Notes: generated by a model from the letters alone, not told the origin. Numbered from the stretch's first letter, positions 49,243 through 57,074 are shown. The stretch is 57,074 bases of DNA from an uncultured Acidimicrobiaceae bacterium (GCA_913030665.1 CAJWFS010000005.1:1-57074), one strand, 5' to 3'. Program-made: numbers and translations.

Positions 49243-49956
49243 CTATCCGGCATGCTGGTCGGCGATCAGGTGAATCGGGACACCTGGCAACTGTTCGGCC
49301 AAAGCCGCTACCAGGCGGTCGACTAGCGGTCGGTTGATGGGCGAGACCTTGGTTACGACGATCCCGAATCCGTTGTCAACACCCCGTCGGGCACCGTCGG
49401 GGTGAGAAAGGAGGATTGCAGCGCGCACCGGGTCGAGTCGCTCATAAGGCGAGCACCCGATTACGGCGGCTACCCGCAGTGGGCGGTGGCATTGATCAGC
49501 GATAACTCGATCTAGTGCGTCGGCACCAATCACAGCAAGGACGTCGGTCGGACCCTCGGGAAGTGCTGGCTCGTGGCGACCCGGAGCCTTGGCTGGAAGC
49601 CCACGGGCGCCGTCCGCCTCGACGACGACATAATCCACAAGATCCAGCCAAGTGGCCGGGAGTTCGGGGGACACGCCGACCGCCTTGTCGCCATCAATCC
49701 GCCCCCATACCAGAACCGGGCGATGGCCCTGAAGTGCCGTGGCCAACTCGCGGCGGTCGCATCCCACTACTACCTGTGCATCACCGTGCTGGTCAGCACC
49801 CATCCGGGTGGTGGTGGTTAGGACGGCTCGGTTCCCATGGTGACGGCCAAGGGCATGGAGCAGGGTGGTCTTTCCTCCACCACCTACCAGAGCCAGGATC
49901 CGTCCCGGATCACCGGCCAAGTCGGGTATCACCTCGGTAGCCGGACGAGCGATCAC
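49243..49956 (-). CDS. yqeC: YqeC, selenium-dependent molybdenum hydroxylase accessory protein
   Basis: 237 residues from ATG at 49956. P-loop LALVGGGGKTTLL (Gly25-Thr31), TTTTRMGAD, VVVEADGARGLPAKAPGRHE and AVIGADALD are the hallmark pattern of YqeC. It is a putative nucleotide-binding factor found only with molybdenum hydroxylases that need a labile selenium atom. Its presence is used as a marker of the selenium-dependent molybdenum hydroxylase trait. It overlaps yqeB by four bases. Selenophosphate synthase (SelD), needed for the trait, is not in the window. Confidence 0.9.
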   Translation of the reverse strand: MIARPATEVIPDLAGDPGRILALVGGGGKTTLLHALGRHHGNRAVLTTTTRMGADQHGDAQVVVGCDRRELATALQGHRPVLVWGRIDGDKAVGVSPELPATWLDLVDYVVVEADGARGLPAKAPGRHEPALPEGPTDVLAVIGADALDRVIADQCHRPLRVAAVIGCSPYERLDPVRAAILLSHPDGARRGVDNGFGIVVTKVSPINRPLVDRLVAALAEQLPGVPIHLIADQHAG

Positions 49957-50759
49957 TGGCCATGGTCCAACCAGGACAGCACAGCTTCCAAAACTCCGCC
50001 TCCGACAGCCAGCGCTTTGTCCGAGACCTCTTCGATAGTTGCTCGAGATCCGCGGGGGTCCACGTCGCCTACCTTGGTGCCCAACCTTACGGACGTGCCG
50101 TCGGCTACTAGGCCCCGGACCATTCCCGTAAGGTCGCTGACGACCGGTTGGGCTCCTACATGACCGAGTACGTCGCCGACCTCAACCCTGTCACCGATCC
50201 GGTGATTCCAGATCACCAGTCCGTCAACGGGTGCTCGGACTACCCGTTTGGTGGACTGGCCCTCGACTTCACCTGGGACTCCGGTGTCGGGGGAAGCCGT
50301 CCCGGTTGTGATCACCCTGCCGATTCGGGGGCCGCGTAGGGTTTCGACCACGACGTGGCAATCCATCCCCGCCGTGTAACCAGGACCTAGAGCGACAACC
50401 AGCGGCGCATCCTCGAGCGTGGTGTCTGTATTGAGTTTCATCAGGCGGGCGTCGACAACTACGGATCGGGGAAACTTACCCAGGTCCGGAAGTTGGGGGC
50501 TGACCAGAACTGGTACTACCCCGGTAGCAGCGACGGTTGCGACGTCATTTATATCGTCGACCCGTCGGGCCGACATTCCTTCCACTGTTACCTCGCCGGC
50601 AGCTACCGCTGTGGACACGGCGACTGTCCGTCGCACAGCCAGCGGATTCTCTAGTTCGCACACCGCGACCGGGAAGCCACAACGATGAAGGCGCAGGGCC
50701 ACACCGGTGGCTAGGTCACCGCCTCCGCGAAGTAGGCAGAGGTGATCTTCGAAAAGCAC
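49953..50759 (-). CDS. yqeB: YqeB (EF2563 family), selenium-dependent molybdenum hydroxylase accessory protein
   Basis: 268 residues from ATG at 50759. LCLLRGGGDLATGVALRLHR (Rossmann start), CELENPLAVRRTVA, VVVDARLMKLNTDT, ALGPGYTAGMDCHVVVETLR, GRVITTGTASPDTGVPGEVE and DKALAVGGGVLEAVL follow the EF2563 family throughout. Members accompany YqeC and SelD in genomes with selenium-dependent hydroxylases and are thought to insert selenium into the molybdenum cofactor. Positioned between xdhC (three bases apart) and yqeC (overlap). The matched order yqeB-yqeC is the main reason to call this locus selenium-linked. Confidence 0.92.
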   Translation of the reverse strand: MLFEDHLCLLRGGGDLATGVALRLHRCGFPVAVCELENPLAVRRTVAVSTAVAAGEVTVEGMSARRVDDINDVATVAATGVVPVLVSPQLPDLGKFPRSVVVDARLMKLNTDTTLEDAPLVVALGPGYTAGMDCHVVVETLRGPRIGRVITTGTASPDTGVPGEVEGQSTKRVVRAPVDGLVIWNHRIGDRVEVGDVLGHVGAQPVVSDLTGMVRGLVADGTSVRLGTKVGDVDPRGSRATIEEVSDKALAVGGGVLEAVLSWLDHGQ

Positions 50760-50762
50760 CGT

Positions 50763-51617
50763 TCAGGGAACCCGACGGTGGCTCACGACTTGGGCCAGGA
50801 TTGATACCGCGATCTCCTCAGGGGTTTCGGCACCGATCTCCATGCCGACGGGAGACGTCACCCTGGTCAGGTCGCCGAGCTCTACCCCAGCGGTGGTCAA
50901 TGCCGATTGGGTGGTCTTCCAGCGGCGGAGACTTCCCATCACCCCTATTGACCCCACCGGCGTTGCCAGTAGGTGGGGAAGGTTGGCAATGTCGATCTGG
51001 GCGTTGCGGGTTACAACCACGGCGTGGTCGTCGGGACCCAGTTGGAGGTCGGCCAGGAGATCACGGAGCGTTCCGCCGTGCACCCGAACGGCATTAGAGG
51101 TCGAGTCTGTTGATAGACGGTCGGCCAGCTCGGCGGCTACCTCGGGTCGGTCGTCAGTGGCTACCACGCGATAGCCAAGCCATTGGGCGAGGTCTACCAC
51201 GGCGCGACCGACGTGACCGCAGCCGATTACTAGGACAGTGGGTTGGGGCATATGAGGCTCCAGGTGGATTGTGACGCTGCCGCCGCAGACACCAGGGTCG
51301 CCTACGTCGGGATCGACAAGGCGGTATTCAACCAGTCTGGCCTGACCGTTGGCCAGACAGGTTGCAGCCTCGTCAGTCACTCGGGCCTCCATTTCTCCCC
51401 CGCCGACGGTTCCGATTTGACTGCCGTCGTCGGCGATCAACATCTTGGCTCCAGCCCTCCGGGGTACTGAGTGGGAGGTAGCGATCACAGTGGCCAGCAC
51501 CGCCGAGCGCCCATTGTCCAACAGCGCCCGGAGATGGTCGAGGATCTGCGGATCGACGGCTCCCTTGGTGAGGAGTGGACGGTCGCGAGACATCCAGTCG
51601 TCAGGCGGACCGCTCAT
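50763..51617 (-). CDS. xdhC: XdhC/CoxI family molybdenum cofactor maturation factor
   Basis: 284 residues from ATG at 51617. The N-terminal XdhC_CoxI domain has VLATVIATSHSVPRRAGAKM, GTVGGGEMEARVTDEA and GVCGGSVTIHLEP. The C-terminal Rossmann domain has VLVIGCGHVGRAVVDLAQWL. XdhC binds the Mo cofactor, protects it during sulfuration and delivers it to the hydroxylase apoprotein. As the only XdhC in the window, it may serve the XdhD-like enzyme beside it and the hydroxylases of the other cluster. Start overlaps the end of the amidohydrolase gene by four bases. Confidence 0.92.
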   Translation of the reverse strand: MSGPPDDWMSRDRPLLTKGAVDPQILDHLRALLDNGRSAVLATVIATSHSVPRRAGAKMLIADDGSQIGTVGGGEMEARVTDEAATCLANGQARLVEYRLVDPDVGDPGVCGGSVTIHLEPHMPQPTVLVIGCGHVGRAVVDLAQWLGYRVVATDDRPEVAAELADRLSTDSTSNAVRVHGGTLRDLLADLQLGPDDHAVVVTRNAQIDIANLPHLLATPVGSIGVMGSLRRWKTTQSALTTAGVELGDLTRVTSPVGMEIGAETPEEIAVSILAQVVSHRRVP

Positions 51618-52945
51618 GTTTGCTCCCAGAGTCGATGTGCCTGCTTGTGCAATTCTGCACGGCTGGCCTCACGGTCGAAATCTAGAACCTGGTTGTCGCG
51701 AACCCGCCACTGTCCGGCGACCATGACCGCCTCGACATGGTGTCCGCCACGAAACAGCACCAGTTGCTCGGACAGATTCTCGACTGTTGTTGGGGTTGGG
51801 AACCGACCGTCAACTACCTGGAGGTCTGCTGACCACCCTGGTTCCAGGCGACCTACTCGATCTAGCCCAAGGGCCTTCGCTCCACCGGTGGTGGCCATCT
51901 CTAGCAGGCGATTAGCCGGCATGACGCTTGGGTCACGGAGGCGCGCCTTGTGGATCAGAAAGGCCCCCCGCATCACCTCGTAAATGTCGTTGACGTAGCC
52001 GTCGGAGCCCAGGCCGACTGTTACGCCGTCATCGAGCAGTTCCGGTATCGGAGCTATCCCACCGCCTACTTCGCAGTTGGCCAGGGGCATGTGGCTGCAC
52101 CGAACACCTCGCTCAGCAATGATCCGGCGCTCCGCATCGGACAGGTGCACGCACTGGGATGCCAGAAATCCTGGTCCAGCCACCCCCAGTCGGTCGTAGT
52201 GCTCTATTGGACGGTGGCCGTAGTTGGCTTCACACCATTCGCCCTCGTACACGCCCTCGTTGCAGTGGGCGTGTACGAGCACTCCCAACTCGGACGCTCG
52301 ACTGAAGGCGGTAGTGATGAAGTCGTCTGAGCAGGTGAAAAGGGTGTGGATGCTGACCATTCCTTCGACCAATCCTCTTTCGGACTGGCAGGCCTCCACG
52401 AATCTGACGTTCTCCTCTAGGCCGGCTGCTGCTACTTCTTGGCCTGACCGCTCGGTGGCCTCGAAACTCAGGATCCCGCGCAGACCGTGCCGGGTGACCA
52501 CTTCACGCTCCACGAAGAGACCGTCGGGCAATGAGTTGGGTGCCTCAAGGATGTCTAGGAAGGTTGTGGTGCCTGATCCCAGCATCTCGGCGCAGGCCCA
52601 GTCACTTGCTGCAGTGACCATTGGGTGGTCAAGGTGGTCCTCCACTCGCGGCCACCAGAAGTCCTTCAGGAAGGGCCAGAATCCTGATGGCGCAGTGTGA
52701 AGCGGGATCCCGTGCGCTAATAACCCGTAGAGGTGGGTATGGGCGTTCACGAATCCGGGCAGGATCACCTGATCTGGAAGGTCGATTACCTCGTCGTCGG
52801 GGTGGTCGACCAGCAGGGTGTCGTTAGGGCCAGTAGCCGCCACTATCCCGTCAACAACGCGTAGACCCCATTTCGGCCGGGCGGGGCTGGTCGCATCGGC
52901 CAGTAGCCATCCGGGTCGAAGGACGAGGCCTCGTCCGGAGGTCAT
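51614..52945 (-). CDS. SsnA/TrzN-like amidohydrolase
   Basis: 443 residues from ATG at 52945. A full-length amidohydrolase with an N-terminal beta-sandwich (GLRVVDGIVAATGPNDTLLV) and metal motifs LPGFVNAHTHLYGLLAHGIP, VHAHCNEGVYEGEWC, CVHLSDAERRIIAERGV, HMPLANCEVGGGI and GSDGYVNDIYEVM (Asp). The family removes amino or chloro groups from heterocycles: guanine, SAH or triazines. It occupies the place of ssnA next to xdhD in E. coli-type loci, so it probably acts on the hydroxylase product or substrate. It is two bases downstream of the XdhD gene and overlaps xdhC by four. Confidence 0.87.
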   Translation of the reverse strand: MTSGRGLVLRPGWLLADATSPARPKWGLRVVDGIVAATGPNDTLLVDHPDDEVIDLPDQVILPGFVNAHTHLYGLLAHGIPLHTAPSGFWPFLKDFWWPRVEDHLDHPMVTAASDWACAEMLGSGTTTFLDILEAPNSLPDGLFVEREVVTRHGLRGILSFEATERSGQEVAAAGLEENVRFVEACQSERGLVEGMVSIHTLFTCSDDFITTAFSRASELGVLVHAHCNEGVYEGEWCEANYGHRPIEHYDRLGVAGPGFLASQCVHLSDAERRIIAERGVRCSHMPLANCEVGGGIAPIPELLDDGVTVGLGSDGYVNDIYEVMRGAFLIHKARLRDPSVMPANRLLEMATTGGAKALGLDRVGRLEPGWSADLQVVDGRFPTPTTVENLSEQLVLFRGGHHVEAVMVAGQWRVRDNQVLDFDREASRAELHKQAHRLWEQT

Positions 52946-52947
52946 TG

Positions 52948-55941
52948 TCAGTTGGCGTGCAGCGCGTTGAAGACCCGCTCCGGCGTGAATGGCAGTTGGT
53001 CGATCCGGACCCCGGTGGCGTTGACGATGGCATTGCGGACGGCCGGCGCCACACCATCTTTAGGGATCTCGGCTACCGCCTTGGCTCCGAACGGCCCGCT
53101 GTCCTCCATGGTCTGGACCAGAAATACATCAGTTCGGGGCATTTCGTCAGCGCGGTAGATCCAGTAGGGCCCGAAGGCAGCGTTGAGCATTCGGCCGTCG
53201 TCGTCGAGGGCGAATTCCTCGCAGTGGGCGTAACCGAGGGCCTGGAGAAGTCCGCCTTCTACTTGGCCGCTGGCCGTGACCGGATTGATTGCTACGCCAC
53301 AGTCCACGGCCATAACCATGTGATGGATCGTGACCTGGCCTGTCTCGGTGTCGAGTTCGATTTCGACGAATGTTGAACCAAATGGCGGTGGGCAGGTTGG
53401 TGATACGTAGGATCCGGTGCCCATGATTTGCTCCTGGTCGTTTAGGTGCAACGAGTCCAGGGCGATCTCTTCCAGGCTGACAGATCTACCATCGGGGGCG
53501 TACGCTCGACTGTCCCGAAGCTCGATTGAGCAAACGTCGCAGCCGAAGACCTCGACATCGTCATGGTGTTCCAGAGTTACGCCCTTCACCTGTAGATGAG
53601 CGTCGGGGAGCTTGATGTCTAGGAGCATTGCGGCTCGTTCTTTGAGTCGATCGCGGACTACTTCGGCGGCCTTGAGCGCCGCAGTGCCAGAGATGTAGGT
53701 GGTGCTCGACGCGTAGGCCCCTGTGTCAAAGGGTGTTACGTCAGTATCTGATGAGTAAACCTGAATGTCGTCAAGGGGGACTCCGAGTACTTCGGCGGCG
53801 ATCTGTCCCAGCACAGTGTCCGAGCCGGTACCTAGATCGGTTGCGCCAACCAACATGTTGAACGATCCATCGTCGTTTAACTTGATGAAGCAGCCGCCCA
53901 TATCCAGAAACGGGATGGCCGTCCCGTGCATGGCGTGGGCGTAGCCGATGCCTCGGCGGATGTGCGGTTGCTCGGCAGGCTCTCGCCACGACCGGTCTTC
54001 TCGCCGGTGCCAGCCGATGGCTCGCGCTCCCTGAGCTACACACTCCTCGATACCGTCGGACATAACGATCGGATACTCATCAAACTCGCCCTCTATCAGC
54101 GCCTGTTCGCCGATATGGGGGGCGAGGTTCAACTCGTCACCTGTTTTCGCCCAGTTGTGGCGTCGGAAATCGATTGGGTCGAGTTCGAGGTCGGCCGCTA
54201 TGTCTTCCATGTGGCATTCCAGGCCGAACAGGGCCTGAGGGGCGCCGTAGCCACGGTAAGCGCCAGGTACCGGGATATTCGTGTAGGCGACCTCACAGTC
54301 GAAGCGCTTGTTGGGAGCGTTGTATGACGTGAGGCCTCGCAGTCCGGCAACGGCCTGCACGGAAAAGCCATGGGTTCCGAACGGGCCGGTGTTGCCGACC
54401 AAACGCATCTCCTGGGCCACTAGGACGCCGTCGTTGTTGACTCCAGTCCGATAGGTCATCGTTTGCGGATGCCGGGTTCGGCTAGAAACAAATTCTTCCT
54501 CGCGGGAGAGTTCCAGTCGGACTGGACGACGGGTGGCGATGGCCAAGTGGGCGACGATGTCCTCGATCAGCATCTCTTGCTTTACGCCAAAGCCACCGCC
54601 GATACGAGGCTTAATTATTCGAATGTCTTTGATGTTGCGTCCGACGAGCGGCGCCAGCATGCGGCGAGTGTGGAAAGGAACTTGTGTGGCGGTCCTGACT
54701 ACGAGACGTTCGTCAGAGTCCAGCCATGCGACGGAGATGTGAGGTTCGATGGGGCACTGTTGAACCTGGTGTACCCGGAAGGTTTGTTCGTAGTAGTGGT
54801 CAGCTGATGACAGGGCAGCTTCGACGTCGCCGCGCTCAACGTCCATACAGTGCACAAGGTTGCGCGCTGGGTCGGCGATGTCGGTCGTGTCGTTCTCGTC
54901 ATGGATAACTGGGGCGCTACCAGATAGGGCCTCCAACTCGTCGAACACTGCCGGCAGGACTTCCCAGGTGACTTCGATGAGCGAACAGGCTTCTTGAGCG
55001 ATTTCGACCGTCTCAGCGGCCACCGCGGCCACCCGATCGCCGACGTGTCGGACCTTGTTGTCGAACGAAACCTGATCGTAGGGTTTGGGATTCGGATACG
55101 ACTGGCCACCGGAGGCGTACTTGACTCGCGGCACGTTGCCGTGGTGGATAACAGCATGAACGCCGGGCAGGGCTCGGGCCGCCGAGTCGTCAATGGAGAT
55201 GATCCGAGCGTGGGCGTAGGGGCTGCGGAGAACCTTGGCGTACAGCAGACCGCGCATCTCGAAGTCGTCAGTGAACGCTGGGTTGCCCTTTACTAGTCGA
55301 AGTGCGTCGACCTTGACCTCGGGTTGGCCTACGACAGTGGTAGTAGGTACGTCTCCAGACGGGACGACACGTGGGATAGCCGGTGAGATGGTTGGTGGCC
55401 CGTCATCAGGGTCGAGAACTGCGGGATTTACACCATCAGTCATTGGCGTAACCATTAGGGGGCGGAAGGATTCGACTTCCTCGCCCCGGAGTACTGCTGC
55501 AGCCCGCTGGACCGCGGCAACTGGCTTCACGTAAGCGGTCTCACGGTCAAGGATCCCCGAGAGCATGTCTCGAATGGCGTTCTCGTCGGGGTTCGGGTCG
55601 TGCTTTAGAAGAGCGAGAGTTCCGAGCACCATGGCGCCTACCGAATAGCCGGACTGCATCGCCCCAGTAGCAGCGAAGGCCGCCTGGATTGGGTGGAGGT
55701 CTCCGTCGATGTTCAGAGATTCGACGGTAGTGATCGAGTGGCCACCTGCCTGAGCAGCCAGAACAACCTCAGAACTAGCCAGGAGACCATCGATCAGAAC
55801 GGCCGAGGCTCCAGTCTCACCAGAGGTAGAGCCGAAGCGGACGCTGACCATCCCCTTCCGGCGGAGCAAGGCGAGGAGCGTTTCGTAGGGAGCGCAGTCA
55901 GCGGTATGGCTCGTGCCGTTGAGTTCGAAGGTGACCTCCAT
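52948..55941 (-). CDS. xdhD: XdhD-like molybdenum hydroxylase with cysteine-free Fe-S domain
   Basis: 997 residues from ATG at 55941. Residues 1-150 keep the frame of a two-cluster 2Fe-2S domain, but all eight cysteine positions are substituted: Ser38, Thr43, Ser46, Glu58 in the first cluster, and Ser97, Ser100, Asp132, Glu134 in the second. The Mo region is well kept: IGGGFGVKQEMLIEDIVAHL, VPGAYRGYGAPQALFGLECH, LGTGSDTVLGQIAAEVLGVP and the end motif GAKAVAEIPKDG with a Glu at the catalytic position. To my recollection E. coli XdhD also lacks these cysteines, so this may be a family trait. The flavin partner gene overlaps its start by one base. The reaction is unknown; the route of electrons is unclear. 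Confidence 0.9.
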   Translation of the reverse strand: MEVTFELNGTSHTADCAPYETLLALLRRKGMVSVRFGSTSGETGASAVLIDGLLASSEVVLAAQAGGHSITTVESLNIDGDLHPIQAAFAATGAMQSGYSVGAMVLGTLALLKHDPNPDENAIRDMLSGILDRETAYVKPVAAVQRAAAVLRGEEVESFRPLMVTPMTDGVNPAVLDPDDGPPTISPAIPRVVPSGDVPTTTVVGQPEVKVDALRLVKGNPAFTDDFEMRGLLYAKVLRSPYAHARIISIDDSAARALPGVHAVIHHGNVPRVKYASGGQSYPNPKPYDQVSFDNKVRHVGDRVAAVAAETVEIAQEACSLIEVTWEVLPAVFDELEALSGSAPVIHDENDTTDIADPARNLVHCMDVERGDVEAALSSADHYYEQTFRVHQVQQCPIEPHISVAWLDSDERLVVRTATQVPFHTRRMLAPLVGRNIKDIRIIKPRIGGGFGVKQEMLIEDIVAHLAIATRRPVRLELSREEEFVSSRTRHPQTMTYRTGVNNDGVLVAQEMRLVGNTGPFGTHGFSVQAVAGLRGLTSYNAPNKRFDCEVAYTNIPVPGAYRGYGAPQALFGLECHMEDIAADLELDPIDFRRHNWAKTGDELNLAPHIGEQALIEGEFDEYPIVMSDGIEECVAQGARAIGWHRREDRSWREPAEQPHIRRGIGYAHAMHGTAIPFLDMGGCFIKLNDDGSFNMLVGATDLGTGSDTVLGQIAAEVLGVPLDDIQVYSSDTDVTPFDTGAYASSTTYISGTAALKAAEVVRDRLKERAAMLLDIKLPDAHLQVKGVTLEHHDDVEVFGCDVCSIELRDSRAYAPDGRSVSLEEIALDSLHLNDQEQIMGTGSYVSPTCPPPFGSTFVEIELDTETGQVTIHHMVMAVDCGVAINPVTASGQVEGGLLQALGYAHCEEFALDDDGRMLNAAFGPYWIYRADEMPRTDVFLVQTMEDSGPFGAKAVAEIPKDGVAPAVRNAIVNATGVRIDQLPFTPERVFNALHAN

Positions 55942-56681
55942 CAGGCGACCCTCTCGACCGCATTGACGGCTCTCTTGGTGAGGACTTCGGCGAGTGTTCT
56001 TCGGTAGTCGGCGCTACCTCGAAAATCGCTGATTGGTTCAAGCCCGGTCGTCGGATCCAGTGGGTCGGCGAGTACCGGGTAGTCGGCCATGCCAGTGAGG
56101 GCTAACCGGATGCCATCGCCGGCGTTCCTGGCTGTAGCGGAGACAATGGGCGTGTCGGACGGAGTACGGGCAGTGGATTGTCGTACACAATCTCCCGATG
56201 GGTCGAATTCCACTGCGGTAACCACATAGCCGTCGGCTACGCCAACTTTCAGCAGGTCGTCTAAGGACTGCACCTCATGGCCGCCGGGGCCAACAAGTTC
56301 GACTCTGGCATCGTGAACCAACAGAGCGGCAAGCAGAATGCTGTCAGCATTGGCGGCTGCCACTGTGCCACCCACAGTGGCCAGGGTACGCAGGGTGCTG
56401 GGTAGTTCAGCCCGAGCGGCGCCAGCAAGACCGGTCGGAACGCGGTCGTCGTTCAACATGTCGTGGAGAGTGGTCATGGCGCCTAGGCGGAGTCGACCCC
56501 CATCCCCCCCAATAATGCCGTCGAGTCCACAACCCTGAAGGTCAACCATCGTGACCGGGGTCGGATCGTCGTCACCATTCAAGACTGTTCCCCCAGCTAA
56601 AGGCTGGTGAGACTTGTCGCTCAAAAGGGCCACGGCGTCCTCGACGGAGTCGGGACGGAGGTAGGCGATCGCGCGAGGCAC
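55941..56681 (-). CDS. ygfM: YgfM-like FAD-binding subunit
   Basis: 246 residues from GTG at 56681, after GGGAGAAC. The FAD-binding start SHQPLAGGTVLNGDDD and ELPSTLRTLATVGGTVAAAN place it in the CoxM/XdhB flavoprotein family. It is shorter than the usual 285 residues, like E. coli YgfM. It would pair with the XdhD-like protein, which has no Fe-S clusters to relay electrons, so the flavin may have to lie close to the Mo centre or be served by another protein. It is the first gene of the leftward operon. Confidence 0.85.
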   Translation of the reverse strand: MPRAIAYLRPDSVEDAVALLSDKSHQPLAGGTVLNGDDDPTPVTMVDLQGCGLDGIIGGDGGRLRLGAMTTLHDMLNDDRVPTGLAGAARAELPSTLRTLATVGGTVAAANADSILLAALLVHDARVELVGPGGHEVQSLDDLLKVGVADGYVVTAVEFDPSGDCVRQSTARTPSDTPIVSATARNAGDGIRLALTGMADYPVLADPLDPTTGLEPISDFRGSADYRRTLAEVLTKRAVNAVERVA

Positions 56682-56955
56682 GGCGTTCTCCCTGGTCAGG
56701 ATCAGCCCTCCCGGGGATGCGCCTCGCGGTCGAGCCTGATGTCTTCAGTTTCAAGGCAGACGGTAGCACCAACCAGGGTCTCGCAGGCAAGGGACGACAC
56801 CCCGAGTGTGATCCCAAATCTTCAGTCACCCACCGATAATTAGATCAGCGCTTGGATTCGAGACAGCGCTCAACCGCGAGGCAATACCCGGGACAGCGTC
56901 CGGATCGGAGGGCCCAAATATTCCTCCACACCGCCCAGTGGGGTTGAAAACGGTA
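56682..56955 (-). promoter_or_regulatory. Leader and promoter region of the selenium-hydroxylase operon
   Basis: 274 bases with no supported ORF. A minus-strand TCTAAT (56839-56844) matches the -10 consensus at five of six bases, though no matching -35 is clear. It would give a leader of about 150 bases before the GTG at 56681. The sequence AGCGCT occurs twice (near 56847 and 56865). The leader is long enough for a riboswitch, but I could not recognise one. Confidence 0.4.
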
Positions 56956-57008
56956 GGAGGCCGGGCCTTACGGCCCGGCCTCCTCACCTCATCCCCCGCA
57001 GGGGGATG
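56956..57008 (-). terminator. Tandem hairpin terminator for the gene entering from the right
   Basis: Hairpin 1 has arms GGAGGCCGGGCC and GGCCCGGCCTCC (56956-56983, 12 pairs, 4-base loop). Hairpin 2 has arms CATCCCCC and GGGGGATG (56990-57008, 3-base loop). On the minus strand hairpin 1 is followed by a short run of four T (TACCGTTTTC), so it terminates leftward transcription. Confidence 0.75.
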
Positions 57009-57016
57009 ATCACCGT

Positions 57017-57074
57017 TTAGCCGGGCAGTCCGATGCTGTAGTCGATGAAGCGGTTGGTCGATATGTCCGAAGCC
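57017..57074 (-). CDS. C-terminus of an unidentified protein (cut by window edge)
   Basis: The minus strand reads 18 codons (ASDISTNRFIDYSIGLPG) before a TAA at 57017-57019. A terminator lies just downstream. The short sequence would suit the end of an ABC substrate-binding protein, but there is not enough to assign it. Confidence 0.45.
   Translation of the reverse strand, partial: ASDISTNRFIDYSIGLPG

Noticed and set aside
55941-56681. YgfM as a truncated pseudogene because of its short length
   Set aside because: The frame is intact with a good ribosome site and one-base coupling to xdhD, and E. coli YgfM is similarly short.
47371-56955. Prophage or transposon as carrier of the low-GC block
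   Set aside because: No integrase, transposase, terminal inverted repeat, tRNA or attachment-site repeat was visible, so the mobile vehicle cannot be named.
1-57074. CRISPR array
   Set aside because: No regularly spaced direct repeats were seen anywhere in the window.

Overview
This window comes from a high-GC actinobacterial chromosome, most likely an uncultured or marine member of the Acidimicrobiia. The inference rests on gene content: a divergent cofC/fbiD-gpsA pair as in mycobacteria, a mycothiol-dependent-isomerase-type protein, a PAC2 protein, actinobacterial imuA-imuB under a TCGAAC-N4-GTTCGA SOS box, and many leaderless starts. Most of the window is about 70% GC (hand counts of sample 60-base lines). 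From about 47.4 kb to 56.9 kb it drops to about 50-55%.

0-16.5 kb is a mixed lipid and xenobiotic region. It holds an acyl-CoA dehydrogenase (partial), an HMG-CoA-synthase-like/DUF35 fusion without the expected cysteines, an SCP2-type thiolase, a maleylpyruvate-isomerase-like protein, PAC2, an MFS permease, a large sulfatase, a degenerate isochorismatase fold, a SulP anion transporter, a Nudix hydrolase, an SDR, a cytochrome P450, a zinc alcohol dehydrogenase and an HD-domain protein. 16.6-28.1 kb is more housekeeping: an ABC-2 exporter, cofC, gpsA, rnhB, a TrmH-type methylase, the SOS-controlled imuA-imuB mutasome genes and a phosphoribosyltransferase.

28.3-47.4 kb is a purine/N-heterocycle catabolic supercluster. 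A small YheO/DauR-like regulator and an amidase face a long operon running right. That operon encodes a three-subunit molybdenum hydroxylase (FAD, 2Fe-2S, Mo), an M20 allantoate/N-carbamoyl hydrolase, a close D-carbamoylase homologue, a second fused molybdenum hydroxylase of the selenium-dependent-XDH type, a compact SsnA aminohydrolase, an LLM flavin/F420 oxidoreductase, an 8-oxoguanine-deaminase-like protein, a thiamine-binding-type protein and a BMP-type nucleoside ABC importer.

47.6-56.7 kb is a tightly packed eight-gene operon running left and converging on the first cluster. In order of transcription it encodes a YgfM-like FAD subunit, an XdhD-like molybdenum hydroxylase whose iron-sulfur cysteines are all replaced, an SsnA/TrzN-like amidohydrolase, XdhC, YqeB, YqeC, a second LLM oxidoreductase and a VanX-like D,D-dipeptidase. 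XdhD-YgfM-SsnA plus YqeB-YqeC is the hallmark set of the selenium-dependent molybdenum hydroxylase trait, known mainly from clostridia and enterobacteria. Its presence in a low-GC block of an actinobacterial genome, beside a second hydroxylase cluster, is the main discovery candidate. The right edge holds a strong leftward terminator and the last 18 codons of another gene.
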